DNA from: Brevibacterium sp. RIT 803
Lineage (GTDB): Bacteria > Actinomycetota > Actinomycetes > Actinomycetales > Brevibacteriaceae
NCBI RefSeq assembly: GCF_016892625.1
Contig: NZ_JAFEMW010000005.1
Location: 310,001-374,000, forward strand
Length of the DNA stretch: 64,000 nucleotides
Direction of reading: 5' to 3'
Shown: piece after piece, positions 26,553 to 35,371 of the stretch
Position numbering within the stretch: position 1 is the stretch's first letter
How the letters are laid out: each line of letters opens with the position of its first letter
Program-made: the position numbers and the translations under genes
Notes under the pieces: model-generated
What the model was told of the DNA's origin: nothing
Seen by the model: the letters and a program-made list of their open reading frames with translations, nothing else
The model's database searches: none

Positions 26553-27206
26553 TCAGTCGGCCCTATCGCTGGTGAGTGTTGACCAGTTCTCGCACGTGAG
26601 CGCCATGGCCCGGTCGGCGTCGCCGGCGCGGACGGCGGCAACGATCTCCGCGTGCTGCTCGGGCGAGGCGGATCCCTTGACGGAGTCGAAATGCAGGTAT
26701 TCGGCTCGCCGCAGTGTCGCCGTGACGACCTCAAGATGATCGGGAATGAGCGGATTGCCGCTGCGAGCCAGGGCGACCTCATGGAATGCATCATCGGCGG
26801 TGATGGCCGCGTCGATGTCGGCATTGCGCAGGGCTGATCTCAGCTCTTCGTTGGCGGCTTCCATTTCGGAGACATCGGATGCGTTGAGGTGCGGGAATGC
26901 GAGGCTCATGGCTAGAGCGTGCAGCTGAGCTGCGATCTGGCGGGCGTGGATGACTGCCTCGGGATTCTCCGGTGCCACGCGGGTCATGCGCCCCGGCTCG
27001 GCGACGACCAATCCGGCCTGCCCCAGGCGCTGAAGAGCCTCGCGGACGGGAGTGCGCGAGACCTGCAGCCATGCGCCCAGCTCCTGGTCACGCAGCTGTT
27101 CCCCGGGGGCCAGTTGGCCCCGAACGATGGCATCGCGGATCGAGCGATAGACGTCATCGCGCAGCAGCCTGCGCTGGGGGATCGGCGCATTCGTGGGAAT
27201 CGGCAC
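26553..27206 (-). CDS. GntR family transcriptional regulator (FCD), divergent from acdS
   Basis: 217 residues: winged-helix (LRDDVYRSIRDAIVRGQLAPGEQL..QVSRTPVREALQRLGQAGLV, about 14-70) plus FCD domain (about 80-210; DDAFHEVALARSGNP carries the usual Asp/His metal-site pattern). GTG start with GAGAGGTCGAGA upstream. Diverges from the ACC deaminase gene across a 199-bp gap that contains a perfect 16-bp palindrome, so it is the likely local regulator of that gene and of itself. Confidence 0.9.
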   Translation of the reverse strand: MPIPTNAPIPQRRLLRDDVYRSIRDAIVRGQLAPGEQLRDQELGAWLQVSRTPVREALQRLGQAGLVVAEPGRMTRVAPENPEAVIHARQIAAQLHALAMSLAFPHLNASDVSEMEAANEELRSALRNADIDAAITADDAFHEVALARSGNPLIPDHLEVVTATLRRAEYLHFDSVKGSASPEQHAEIVAAVRAGDADRAMALTCENWSTLTSDRAD

Positions 27207-27314
27207 TCTCGACCTCTCGATCCTGATCTATGGGGTGGACATCTGTGGGGTGGACGCGCCCGGCAGTCCTGGCATGTGGGATGCAGCGCTTTTGCCATTG
27301 TAGTCCTCACCAGA

Positions 27315-27330
27315 ATGCAATATATTGCAT
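27315..27330. promoter_or_regulatory. Perfect 16-bp palindrome ATGCAATATATTGCAT (candidate GntR operator)
   Basis: ATGCAATATATTGCAT reads identically on both strands, in a locally AT-rich patch. It is 109 bp upstream of the regulator start and 76 bp upstream of acdS, so one bound dimer could cover both divergent promoters. Length and AT-rich centre suit FCD-type GntR regulators. Confidence 0.7.
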
Positions 27331-27405
27331 ATCGTCGGCACTTATCGGCAGCGGCTTGAAGCAGCTGCTCTCCAGCTTCCAGCACGACCAGACGAAGAGG
27401 ACACA

Positions 27406-28476
27406 ATGCCAATCACTGATTTCGAACGCTACCCGCTGACCTTCGGGCCCAGCCCGGTCCACGAGCTGAAGCGACTGAGCGACCACCTCGGTGGGGCTCG
27501 GGTGTGGGCCAAGCGGGAGGACGTGAACTCCGGTCTCGCGTTCGGGGGCAACAAGACCCGCAAGCTCGAATACATCGTTCCCGACATCCTCGCCTCCGGC
27601 GCGGACACGCTCGTCTCGATCGGTGGTTACCAGTCGAACCACACTCGCCAGGTCGCTGCCGTCGCGGCGCACCTGGGACTGAAGTCGCGCCTCGTGCAGG
27701 AGCGCTGGGTCGACTGGGATGACCCGGTCAACGACAAGGTCGGCAACATCGAACTCTCCCGCATCATGGGCGCCGATGTGCATCTCGACTCGGCCGGATT
27801 CGACATCGGCATCCGGTCCAGCTGGGAGAATGCCATCGCCGAGGTCGAAGCCGCGGGAGGCAGGCCCTACCCCATCCCGGCCGGTGCCTCTGAGCACAAG
27901 TTCGGTGCACTCGGATTCGTCAACTGGGCCTATGAGGTCGCCGAGCAGGAGAAGGAGCTCGGCGTCTTCTTCGACACGATCATCGTATGCACGGTCACCG
28001 GCTCCACCCACGCGGGAATGATCGCGGGCTTCGCCGCACTCGAGGCGGCAGGAGGTCCACATCGCCAGGTCATCGGCATCGACGCCTCTGCAACCCTGGA
28101 CAAGACCCGTGATCAGGTCAAACGCATCGCGAACAACGCAGCAGGTCTCATCGGACTCGGTCGGGAGATCACCGATGAGGATGTCGACATCCGCTCCGGC
28201 TGGGAAGGCCCGGCCTACGGCATCCCCGACGAATCGACCATCAACGCGATCCGCACAACCGCGGAACTCGAAGGTGTCATCCTCGACCCTGTCTACGAGG
28301 GTAAGTCGATGGCTGGCCTCCTCGACCTCGTCGGCCCAGCTGGTGCCGACGGTCAGGCTGAAGACGAAGGCCAGGTTGATGCCGGAGACCGGGGCGCAGT
28401 GGCGAAGGATTCGACGGTTCTCTACGCTCACCTCGGCGGACAGCTGGCGCTCAATGCCTACAGCTCGATCTTCTGA
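27406..28476 (+). CDS. acdS: 1-aminocyclopropane-1-carboxylate deaminase
   Basis: PLP enzyme converting ACC to 2-oxobutyrate and ammonia (cytosolic), 356 residues. Pyridoxal Lys50 in [32 protein letters not shown] with the substrate-binding Ser; and VYEGKSM with Tyr297-Glu298. The Glu in VYEGKS is the position that separates ACC deaminases from D-cysteine desulfhydrases, which have Thr there. Start 27406 follows GAAGAGG. Near the C-terminus (about residues 310-335), [20 protein letters not shown] replaces the short RNGEFPEGS-type loop of known enzymes. Divergent GntR regulator upstream. Confidence 0.9.
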   Translation: MPITDFERYPLTFGPSPVHELKRLSDHLGGARVWAKREDVNSGLAFGGNKTRKLEYIVPDILASGADTLVSIGGYQSNHTRQVAAVAAHLGLKSRLVQERWVDWDDPVNDKVGNIELSRIMGADVHLDSAGFDIGIRSSWENAIAEVEAAGGRPYPIPAGASEHKFGALGFVNWAYEVAEQEKELGVFFDTIIVCTVTGSTHAGMIAGFAALEAAGGPHRQVIGIDASATLDKTRDQVKRIANNAAGLIGLGREITDEDVDIRSGWEGPAYGIPDESTINAIRTTAELEGVILDPVYEGKSMAGLLDLVGPAGADGQAEDEGQVDAGDRGAVAKDSTVLYAHLGGQLALNAYSSIF

Positions 28477-28507
28477 GCCGTTCCGTCACAACGAAGGGTT
28501 GGCCGCC

Positions 28508-28576
28508 TCGTTCAACGCTGAGTCAGAATTTCGCTGTTGCCTTGACGCAAAATCCTGACTCGGCCTTGAATGAGCG
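28508..28576. repeat. Repeated palindromic element, copy 1 (imperfect)
   Basis: An imperfect inverted repeat: left part CGTTCAACGCTGAGTCAG and right part CTGACTCGGCCTTGAATGAG. Its left arm is nearly identical to the arm of the element at 38058-38123. Located 32 bp after the acdS stop; it can form a long hairpin and may terminate transcription. Confidence 0.65.
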
Positions 28577-28618
28577 CCGCGGCGCGGTGCAGATATCGTG
28601 AGCGCGTCGTGCCGTGGA

Positions 28619-28652
28619 TGCGGATTTCGTGACATCACCCGCGAAATCCGCA
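28619..28652 (+). terminator. 11-bp perfect hairpin
   Basis: TGCGGATTTCG (28619-28629) pairs perfectly with CGAAATCCGCA (28642-28652), 12-nt loop, no T-run. Second hairpin downstream of acdS. Confidence 0.5.
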
Positions 28653-28840
28653 CAACCTCGGCGAGGGTGGTCCGGGCTGTCGCGAACTGATGATTCCCCC
28701 AGGTTCCGCCACTTGTTGCGCACGTCACGTGTTGATAGCGTGAGAGGCAGGCATACGCGATCCGTCGATTTCGGCGGTGAACAGCGATGCAAACGCCTTA
28801 TCCGGCGCCACCAGGGCGCCACTAGTCAAAGGAGTCTGGA

Positions 28841-30235
28841 ATGAGCAATGTAGGCAGTGCTGCAGGCGGCTACCGTGTCGAGAACCCAGCCACGGGCGAG
28901 GTCGTCGAGAGATTCGACAACGCCACTGACGCGCAGATCGAGGAGACTCTCGACGCGGCTCACAAGGGCTTCCTGAGCTGGCGCGAGAAGACGATTGAGG
29001 AGCGCGGTGCGATCGTGAACAAGGTCGCCGCCCTGTTCGGTGAGCGCAAGGAAGAACTCGCGACGGTCATCGCCTTGGAGATGGGTAAGCCCGTCGCCGA
29101 AGGCATCGAGGAGGCCGAGTTCTGCGAGGCCATCTTCAACTACTACGCGGACAACGGCCCGAAGTTCGCCGCGGACGAGCCGATCGAATCGATGTCGGGC
29201 GGCAAGGCATTCATCCAGCGCCGACCCGTCGGCGCACTCCTGGGCATCATGCCCTGGAACTTCCCGTACTACCAGGTCGCCCGCTTCGCGGCGCCCAACC
29301 TGGTGTTGGGAAACACGATCATCCTCAAGCATGCGGAGATCTGCCCCCGTTCATCGGCGATCATCGCCGACATGATGAAGGAAGCCGGCATTCCCGAGGG
29401 CGTGTACAACAATATCTACGCCACGCATGAGCAGATCGAAACCGTCATCGCCGATGATCGGGTCGAAGGCGTATCGCTGACAGGCTCCGAGCGTGCCGGT
29501 TCGGCCGTGGCCGCCACCGCAGGCAAGAACCTGAAGAAGGCTGTCCTCGAGCTCGGCGGCTCCGATCCCTACATCGTCCTCGACACTGACAACATGGACG
29601 AAGCTGTGGACACCGCCTGGGGCACCCGCCTCTATAACACCGGCCAGGTCTGCAACGCGAACAAGCGGATGATCGTCATGAATGACATCTACGATGACTT
29701 CGTGTCCGGACTGACCAAGCGCGCCCAGGATTGGACGAAGGGCACCCCCGACGAGGCGGGCGACGGCAAGTATTCGCCCATGTCCTCACGTGGTGCTGCG
29801 GAGAACCTGCGCAAGCAGCTCGACCGTGCAGTCGAGCAGGGAGCGAAACTCGTCGGCGGCGAGCTCGCCAGCGACGGTTCCGCCTACGTATCGCCGGCCG
29901 TGCTGACCGGGATCACCTCGGACATGGACGCCTACCGCGAGGAGCTCTTCGGACCCGTGGCCACCGTGTACAAGGTGAGCAGCGACGACGAAGCTCTCAA
30001 GCTTGCCAATGACACCCGCTTCGGTCTCGGCGGCGCCGTGTTCTCGAAGGACGAAGAGCGTGCTGCGAAGCTGGCTCAGCGTCTCGATGTGGGCATGTCG
30101 AACGTCAACACTCCAGGCGGCGAAGGTGCGGAGATTCCGTTCGGCGGCACCAAGCGTTCGGGCTTCGGCCGCGAGCTCGGCCCCTACGGCATGGACGAGT
30201 TCGTCAACAAGCGCATGTACTACGTCGCTGACTGA
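28841..30235 (+). CDS. NAD(P)-dependent succinate-semialdehyde dehydrogenase (ALDH family)
   Basis: 464-residue aldehyde dehydrogenase. Catalytic Cys271 in NTGQVCNANKRMIV and general-base Glu237 in VLELGGSDPYIVL; Rossmann-type cofactor region VSLTGSERAGSAVAATAGKN, and oxyanion Asn in GIMPWNFPYYQV. The VCNANKR context and PFGGTKRSGFGRELGPYG end fit succinate-semialdehyde dehydrogenases of the GabD/Sad type, oxidising succinate semialdehyde to succinate. AAAGGAG 6 nt before the ATG gives strong start support. No aminotransferase is adjacent, so the source of the aldehyde is not shown. Confidence 0.87.
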   Translation: MSNVGSAAGGYRVENPATGEVVERFDNATDAQIEETLDAAHKGFLSWREKTIEERGAIVNKVAALFGERKEELATVIALEMGKPVAEGIEEAEFCEAIFNYYADNGPKFAADEPIESMSGGKAFIQRRPVGALLGIMPWNFPYYQVARFAAPNLVLGNTIILKHAEICPRSSAIIADMMKEAGIPEGVYNNIYATHEQIETVIADDRVEGVSLTGSERAGSAVAATAGKNLKKAVLELGGSDPYIVLDTDNMDEAVDTAWGTRLYNTGQVCNANKRMIVMNDIYDDFVSGLTKRAQDWTKGTPDEAGDGKYSPMSSRGAAENLRKQLDRAVEQGAKLVGGELASDGSAYVSPAVLTGITSDMDAYREELFGPVATVYKVSSDDEALKLANDTRFGLGGAVFSKDEERAAKLAQRLDVGMSNVNTPGGEGAEIPFGGTKRSGFGRELGPYGMDEFVNKRMYYVAD

Positions 30236-30317
30236 CTCTGACTGGGCAGTCCCAGCTGGACACCGAAACACGGTCGTCCTGCCGAGGCACTGCCGCCAAG
30301 TCTGAGGCGAGATCGAG

Positions 30318-30389
30318 ACGCGGGCGTTGCGTCGAGAATGACGGGGAGAACCCGATTTTTCGGCACAGCGCCCGCGTTCTGCTGTGCCG
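30318..30389 (+). terminator. Overlapping hairpins with a T-run after the dehydrogenase
   Basis: CGGG-GAGAA-CCCG followed by ATTTTT (30342-30360) is a compact intrinsic-terminator-like element. It sits inside a longer pairing of ACGCGGGCGTTG (30318-30329) with CAGCGCCCGCGT (30366-30377, one wobble). A competing 9-bp stem CGGCACAGC (30361-30369) / GCTGTGCCG (30381-30389) shares the right arm, so the structures are mutually exclusive. Confidence 0.5.
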
Positions 30390-30491
30390 GGGTGAGTGCG
30401 CGGGTGAGAGTGGGAGCAATGCGTTTCGCGGGCACGATGTGAGTCTCGTCGAACCCTCGACTCCCAGGCACAGGGTCGATAGCGTCAATGG

Positions 30492-31823
30492 ATGCCGAAA
30501 CTGCTCGTACTCGGCCTGTGCGCCGGGTATTTCCTCGTCCTCCTCGATGTGACAGTCGTCAACGTCGCACTGCCGCAGATCAACGCTGATCTGCAGGCGG
30601 GCCAATCGGGGATGGCAGGAGTGATCAACGCCTACACCTTCGTCCTCGCCGCACTGCTGCTTGCCTTCGGAGCGATCGGGGACCGATGGGGTCATCGCCG
30701 GATCGTGGTGTTCGGTTTCCTCTGCTTCTTCCTCGGTTCGCTGGCCTGCTCGCTGGCGCCGACGATCGAGTTCCTCGTTGCCTCCCGTGCTCTGCAGGGT
30801 GTTGGCGCCGCCGCAACGATGACCGGCACCCTGGCGATGCTCTCGGAGTCGGCTGCCGATGACCGCGAGCGAAACAAGCTCGTCGGGCTGTGGGCGGCAC
30901 TGGGTGGGGTCGCCCTTCCGGTGGGACCTCTGCTGGGAGGACTGCTTGTCGAGCTGGGCAACTGGAGGGCAGTGTTCTGGTTGAACCTGCCCGTCATTGT
31001 CGCCGCACTCATTCCCATCCTGATGCACTCCACGCCGAGGCGGGCGTTGGCCAGAAGTGGTGGGCCAGCCAAGGGCACGGTGCCCGATCACGTCTCTGGC
31101 CGGGTCGGGTCTTCGGATCACGCTGAGTCTCCAAAGTTTCCGGGCTCTACCCGGTTTTCGGTCTCTTCGCGAGCGAGGCTCCTGTTTGCCTGCATCGTCG
31201 CAGCGCTCATGAACTTCTGTGTTCTCGGGTCTCTGTTCCTGCTCACCCAGTTCTTCCAGGACGATCGGGGACTGAGTCCGCTGCAGGCTGGGCTGGCCAC
31301 TCTTCCTGCTCTGCTCCCGATGCCGGTATTCGGTGCGCTGTCGGGAAAGGTCAGCAACCGCCTCGGCGTGTGGAGAACGAGTGCGATGGGACTCATCGTG
31401 GCTGGTGTGGGGCTCGGACTGATGGGTCTGACTGTGTCAGGGACGAGTTTGTGGGGTCTGTGGCTCGCACTGTTCGTGTGGGCGATCGGGGTAGGGATCC
31501 TCACGCCCGCGATCGTGGCGGCGGCGATGCATGCATTACCGCAGCGGCCGGGATTCGCCTCCGGCGCAGGAAGCACGGCCCGCAACGTCGGCGGCGCAAC
31601 GGGCGTGACGGTCTTCGCCGTTCTGTACACGGTCGACACCGGAATCCTCATGGCCGGTGCAGGGGTCGTGATGCTCGCCGCCTCATTCATCTGCCTGGAA
31701 GTGGGGCGGCGGACACAGGGTGGACGGTCGGAGGGCGGGCAGGCTGCGGCGCGAGTTCCTGCTGCCAAGTCGCGAGACCCTGATCCATACTCGGTTGGAG
31801 GCACTGGCCGACCCGATCTGTGA
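30492..31823 (+). CDS. MFS transporter (DHA2-like drug/metabolite exporter)
   Basis: 443 residues, about 12 transmembrane helices; motif C-like opening LLDVTVVNVALPQINADL and loop 2-3 motif GAIGDRWGHRRIVV place it with DHA2-type H+ antiporters. A hydrophilic loop (about residues 180-225) sits in the centre. No clear ribosome site precedes the ATG at 30492; another ATG four bases upstream is out of frame. Convergent with the next MFS gene; a 9-bp hairpin overlaps its stop codon. Substrate unknown. Confidence 0.85.
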   Translation: MPKLLVLGLCAGYFLVLLDVTVVNVALPQINADLQAGQSGMAGVINAYTFVLAALLLAFGAIGDRWGHRRIVVFGFLCFFLGSLACSLAPTIEFLVASRALQGVGAAATMTGTLAMLSESAADDRERNKLVGLWAALGGVALPVGPLLGGLLVELGNWRAVFWLNLPVIVAALIPILMHSTPRRALARSGGPAKGTVPDHVSGRVGSSDHAESPKFPGSTRFSVSSRARLLFACIVAALMNFCVLGSLFLLTQFFQDDRGLSPLQAGLATLPALLPMPVFGALSGKVSNRLGVWRTSAMGLIVAGVGLGLMGLTVSGTSLWGLWLALFVWAIGVGILTPAIVAAAMHALPQRPGFASGAGSTARNVGGATGVTVFAVLYTVDTGILMAGAGVVMLAASFICLEVGRRTQGGRSEGGQAAARVPAAKSRDPDPYSVGGTGRPDL

Positions 31824-31844
31824 CCTAGGGGGCAATCACAGATC
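31815..31844. terminator. 9-bp hairpin between convergent MFS genes
   Basis: GATCTGTGA (31815-31823, including the stop codon) pairs perfectly with TCACAGATC (31836-31844), 12-nt loop. Placed between convergent stops, so probably a two-way terminator. Confidence 0.55.
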
Positions 31845-31864
31845 AGGTGACTCAGACGGGCGCG

Positions 31865-33277
31865 TCAGGCCCCGGTTGACTGCGCGGCCTTGGCAGCGGC
31901 GCGCTCCTCGGCGGTTGGGATCTGAATGATCGGGCCGAGCACCACAGTGTAGAAGAAGATGCCGATGCCCAGGATGACTCCGCAGACGATGAACGCGGCA
32001 CCGAAACCGCCGGTGGCTTGAACAACGAAGCCGGTGACGATCGGCGCCGAGACGCCGATGAGGTTGTTCACCGAGTTCATGATCGAGCCTGTCGCACCGA
32101 CCCCGCCCTCGGGGGCGATGAGCGCAGGCAGGGAGTTGGTGACGCAGAAGGAGACCGTGATCCCGCTGGTGCCCAGGGTGATCCAGAACAGGGCCCAGCC
32201 CGGGTCCTCGGTGAAGGCCGCCCCCATCACCGTCATGGCCAGGAGCATGCCCGCAACGATGAAGGTCTTGCGGACAGCCGTGCCTGACTTGCCGATCCGC
32301 ATCAGGTGGTCAAGCAGCCAGCCGGGGAAGATGAACTCGACGGCCACGGCGACGAGCCAAGGCAGGGCAGTGAAGATACCCGAGGACATCACGCTCATGC
32401 CCATCTCCGACTGCAGGTAACCAGGCAGCCACGTCAGGAGCATCCACTGCGTATAGCCGGCGCAACCGAGGCCAAGGGACATACCCCAGACCTTGCGCTG
32501 CTTGAGGATGTAGCCGAGATTGGCCAGAGGGTTGGGGCGAGGTGCGTCCTCGTCCTGCGCTCCACCCTCACGGATGTATTCGAGCTCAGAGTCCTTGAGC
32601 TTGCCAAGACGGTTCATCTCCTTGGGGTCGCGGTACTTCCAGAAGAAGACGAACACATAGGCAAGGCTGAGGAGGCCCATGGCCACGAAGGCTCCGCGCC
32701 AGCCGAAGGATACAACTGCCATGGCCACGAGTGGGAAGCCGATGACATTGGACAGGCGCTGACCGGAGTCGAAGATCGCTGTTGCCGTTCCGCGTTCGGA
32801 GCGCGGGAACCAATAGCCCGTTGCCTTCATCGCTCCGGGGAAGATCGGTGATTCGGCCATGCCGAGGATGATGCGGGCCAGAATGAGCAGGCCGGTGCCG
32901 CTGATGATCGCAGTGATGAAACAGGAGACGCTCCACATGATCGTCGCGACCCTGAAGACCCACTTGATGCCGATCTTGTCGAGGAGGAGACCGGCAGGAA
33001 TCTGCATGAGCACGTAGGACCAGCCGAAGCTGGACAGGACGATGCCCATCTGACCGGCACTGAGTCCGAAGTCCTCGCGAATATGGCCCTCTGCCACAGC
33101 GATCGAGCTGCGATCGATGTAGTTGATGAGCACACCGAAGAACAGCAGAATCGCAATCGCCCACCGCATCTTGCCGATGCCCGACCGGTTGGGTTTCACC
33201 CCCGGAGTGTGGGTTTCCTGCGGGGTGAACTTGAGCTCGTCCGGATCGGCGCTGTTCGCCTGAGGCTGAGGCTCCAC
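31865..33277 (-). CDS. MFS transporter (anion:cation symporter family)
   Basis: 470-residue, 12-helix transporter of the ACS family (hexuronate/galactonate/glucarate-like): RWAIAILLFFGVLINYIDRSSIAVA, GWSYVLMQIPAGLLLDKIG, GMAESPIFPGAMKATGYWFP and RGTATAIFDSGQR are family hallmarks. GTG start at 33277 has GAAGG at proper distance; the open frame reaches further up without support. Likely imports an organic or sugar acid. The promoter holds a GAAAT-AGT-ATTTC palindrome. Confidence 0.87.
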   Translation of the reverse strand: MEPQPQANSADPDELKFTPQETHTPGVKPNRSGIGKMRWAIAILLFFGVLINYIDRSSIAVAEGHIREDFGLSAGQMGIVLSSFGWSYVLMQIPAGLLLDKIGIKWVFRVATIMWSVSCFITAIISGTGLLILARIILGMAESPIFPGAMKATGYWFPRSERGTATAIFDSGQRLSNVIGFPLVAMAVVSFGWRGAFVAMGLLSLAYVFVFFWKYRDPKEMNRLGKLKDSELEYIREGGAQDEDAPRPNPLANLGYILKQRKVWGMSLGLGCAGYTQWMLLTWLPGYLQSEMGMSVMSSGIFTALPWLVAVAVEFIFPGWLLDHLMRIGKSGTAVRKTFIVAGMLLAMTVMGAAFTEDPGWALFWITLGTSGITVSFCVTNSLPALIAPEGGVGATGSIMNSVNNLIGVSAPIVTGFVVQATGGFGAAFIVCGVILGIGIFFYTVVLGPIIQIPTAEERAAAKAAQSTGA

Positions 33278-33739
33278 AGTGAGTCCCTTCGTTGGTATCT
33301 CGGTATTGGTATCTCGGTCGCCGATGACCGAGCGACATGGGAATGGACTCCGGGCGGCAACGCCCATGATTCCACGATATGGAAATAGTATTTCGTAAGA
33401 GCCAGGTCAACGTATAAAGGCGGTTAGCGGAATGTCAAAGAGCCTGCATTGCTGAGTAGTTCCGGGCGGTTACCGAAAGCAAGGGAAAATGGATGATACG
33501 CCACGTCTGCGCAGGTAGCAGGGTCAGGCCGAAATTTAATCCGATATTTCGGATTGTCGACTCCGGTTAGACAAATGGGTGTTTTCGCGCCAGTTGGCCG
33601 AAGCCCGATAATTGAATGATTACAGATTAAGAATTGAAACCGGTGACTCCTATACTGAGGAAGCGGCCCAGACCGGGCCCACCGGCCAGCTGAGGACGCA
33701 CCCGGATCCAGCCAGGCCGCAGCTATCTGGAGGTCATAC
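33278..33739. promoter_or_regulatory. 462-bp divergent intergenic region (MFS / acyl-ligase cassette)
   Basis: A long, relatively AT-rich divergent control region. It holds GAAATAGTATTTC (33382-33394; 5-bp perfect arms), close to the MFS promoter, and AATCCGATATTTCGGATT (33538-33555; 7-bp perfect arms, 4-nt centre), nearer the cassette. GGAGG at 33729-33733 is the ribosome site of the ligase. No small ORF is convincing. Confidence 0.55.
33538..33555. promoter_or_regulatory. Perfect inverted repeat AATCCGA-TATT-TCGGATT
   Basis: Seven-bp perfect arms around TATT, 185 bp upstream of the acyl-ligase GTG, inside an AT-rich stretch. Suits a dimeric regulator or a leader hairpin. No regulator gene is adjacent. 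Confidence 0.5.
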
Positions 33740-35371
33740 GTGCCGATCACCTCGACGATCCTCGACGTCGCTGGGAACAATCCTGAGCAGCTCGCCCTCG
33801 TCGGCGCTGACGAGCGGCTGACCTACTCCGAGCTCGTCGACGACTCTCGCCGGATGTTCGCCGTCGTCGATGAACTTCATCGAGCGCAGGCCGACTCGCC
33901 GATGCCCGCGCCGGAGACCGACGGCATCCCCATCACCGCCATCAGCATCACCTCGGCGTTTCACACCTCGCGCATCATCGCCGGGCTTGCCGGGTACCGC
34001 ACCGTGTCTGCGACCATCGATCCGCGCTGGCCGCTGACCCACCAGGTCGATGTCATCCGGGCCACCGGAATCGGTGTGATCATCAGTGACTCACCCACCC
34101 TCGCCGAGGCGCTCGCCTCCTCCTCTTGGACCGGCACAGTCATCAGCCTCGCCGACTTCCGCGCCCGCGAAGCCGCCCGCACACACGAGGCCGCCCTCAC
34201 GCACGAGACAGCCGCCACACACCAGACAGCCCCCTCGCACGGCACAGCCTCCATACACGAGACAGCCTCCACACACGAGACCGTCGCCGCCGGTGAGTCG
34301 CCCGCGAGTCCGACCCCCGCACCCGCCGTCCGCGATGCGTCCGAGCCCTTCCTGATGCTCTTCTCCTCGGGCACGACGAGCAACCCGAAGGCCTTCATCA
34401 AGACGCGGCAGCAGTATCGCGACAATGTCGCCGTCTCCTCAGCCCACCTCGAACCGCTGCCCGGAGTCGCGACACTGGCACCGGGCCCGGTGTCCTACAG
34501 CCTCACGCTCTACGCGGTCATCGAGAGCCTCGCGACCGGGGGCAGCGTGCACGTCGCCGACGAGTTCGACCCGATCACGATGGGTCGGCGCATCGAATCC
34601 GAGGCCATCTCCCGTGTCGTCGCAGTTCCCGCAGTCGTCCGCGCCCTCGCCGAGGCGGCCCGTCGTGACCCCGAACGTTTCACCCACCTCGACCTCGTCG
34701 TCACCGGCGGAGCCAATCTGCCGGCGAGCATCCGCGACCGCCTCGCCGAGATCCTCCCGGAAACACGACTGATCAGCTACTACGGTGCCGCAGAGATCGG
34801 TTTCATCGGCGACAGCCGTGATGGTGACGGCACCTGGATCACCGTCTATCCGACCATCGGTGCTCAGATTCGGGACGAGTCCGGCGCCGAGGTTCCCGAG
34901 GGAGAACTCGGCACGCTGTGGATCCGGGCCGCGGCCTGCTCATACGGCTACGTCACCGACACCACCGACGCGGTGCTGCGTGGAGCAGACGGTTGGGCCA
35001 CAGTCGATGACCAGGGGCGGATCGAGAACGGCAGGCTGCAGCTGGCCGGTCGGGCCGGCGATATCGCCATCACCGGTGGTCACAAGGTCTCGTTGCCGGA
35101 AGTCGAGCGGGCATTCGAAACGTACGACAACCTCGGCGAGGTATGCGCCATCGCCCTCGAGGACCCGGCGTTGGGCAGCCTCATCGCCCTCGTCATCGAA
35201 GTGAGCGCAGACAAGACCGCGCTGCTGAAACATGCACGTGCCCGCCTGGCGCCGCAGTTCGTTCCCCGTCGCGTCTATCGGCTCCAGCACCTGCCAAGGA
35301 CGGTCGGCGGGAAGATTCGGCGCGTCGAAACCGTTGACCTCATTATGGACGGACAAGGACAGCGACTGTGA
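33740..35371 (+). CDS. AMP-dependent acyl-CoA synthetase/ligase (ANL superfamily)
   Basis: 543-residue adenylating enzyme that activates a carboxylic acid as acyl-AMP. P-loop SSGTTSNPKAF (about residues 214-224), SYYGAAEIGFIGDS (A5-type), DGWATVDDQGRI with the ribose Asp, and C-terminal Lys in VGGKIRRVE. GTG start with GGAGG 7 nt upstream. Between the N-terminal and P-loop regions (about residues 147-183) is an inserted His/Thr/Ala repeat (THETAATHQTAPSHGTAS) encoded by 18-21 bp tandem units. Its stop overlaps the ketosynthase start (GTGA). The substrate, and whether the acceptor is CoA or ACP, are unknown. Confidence 0.85.
   Translation: MPITSTILDVAGNNPEQLALVGADERLTYSELVDDSRRMFAVVDELHRAQADSPMPAPETDGIPITAISITSAFHTSRIIAGLAGYRTVSATIDPRWPLTHQVDVIRATGIGVIISDSPTLAEALASSSWTGTVISLADFRAREAARTHEAALTHETAATHQTAPSHGTASIHETASTHETVAAGESPASPTPAPAVRDASEPFLMLFSSGTTSNPKAFIKTRQQYRDNVAVSSAHLEPLPGVATLAPGPVSYSLTLYAVIESLATGGSVHVADEFDPITMGRRIESEAISRVVAVPAVVRALAEAARRDPERFTHLDLVVTGGANLPASIRDRLAEILPETRLISYYGAAEIGFIGDSRDGDGTWITVYPTIGAQIRDESGAEVPEGELGTLWIRAAACSYGYVTDTTDAVLRGADGWATVDDQGRIENGRLQLAGRAGDIAITGGHKVSLPEVERAFETYDNLGEVCAIALEDPALGSLIALVIEVSADKTALLKHARARLAPQFVPRRVYRLQHLPRTVGGKIRRVETVDLIMDGQGQRL

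Larger units (their letters stand above)
28477..28840. other. 364-bp intergenic region, acdS to aldehyde dehydrogenase
   Basis: Contains the palindromic element (28508-28576), a second 11-bp hairpin (28619-28652) and, downstream, the promoter and ribosome site (AAAGGAG at 28828-28834) of the dehydrogenase. No small ORF with support. Confidence 0.6.
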
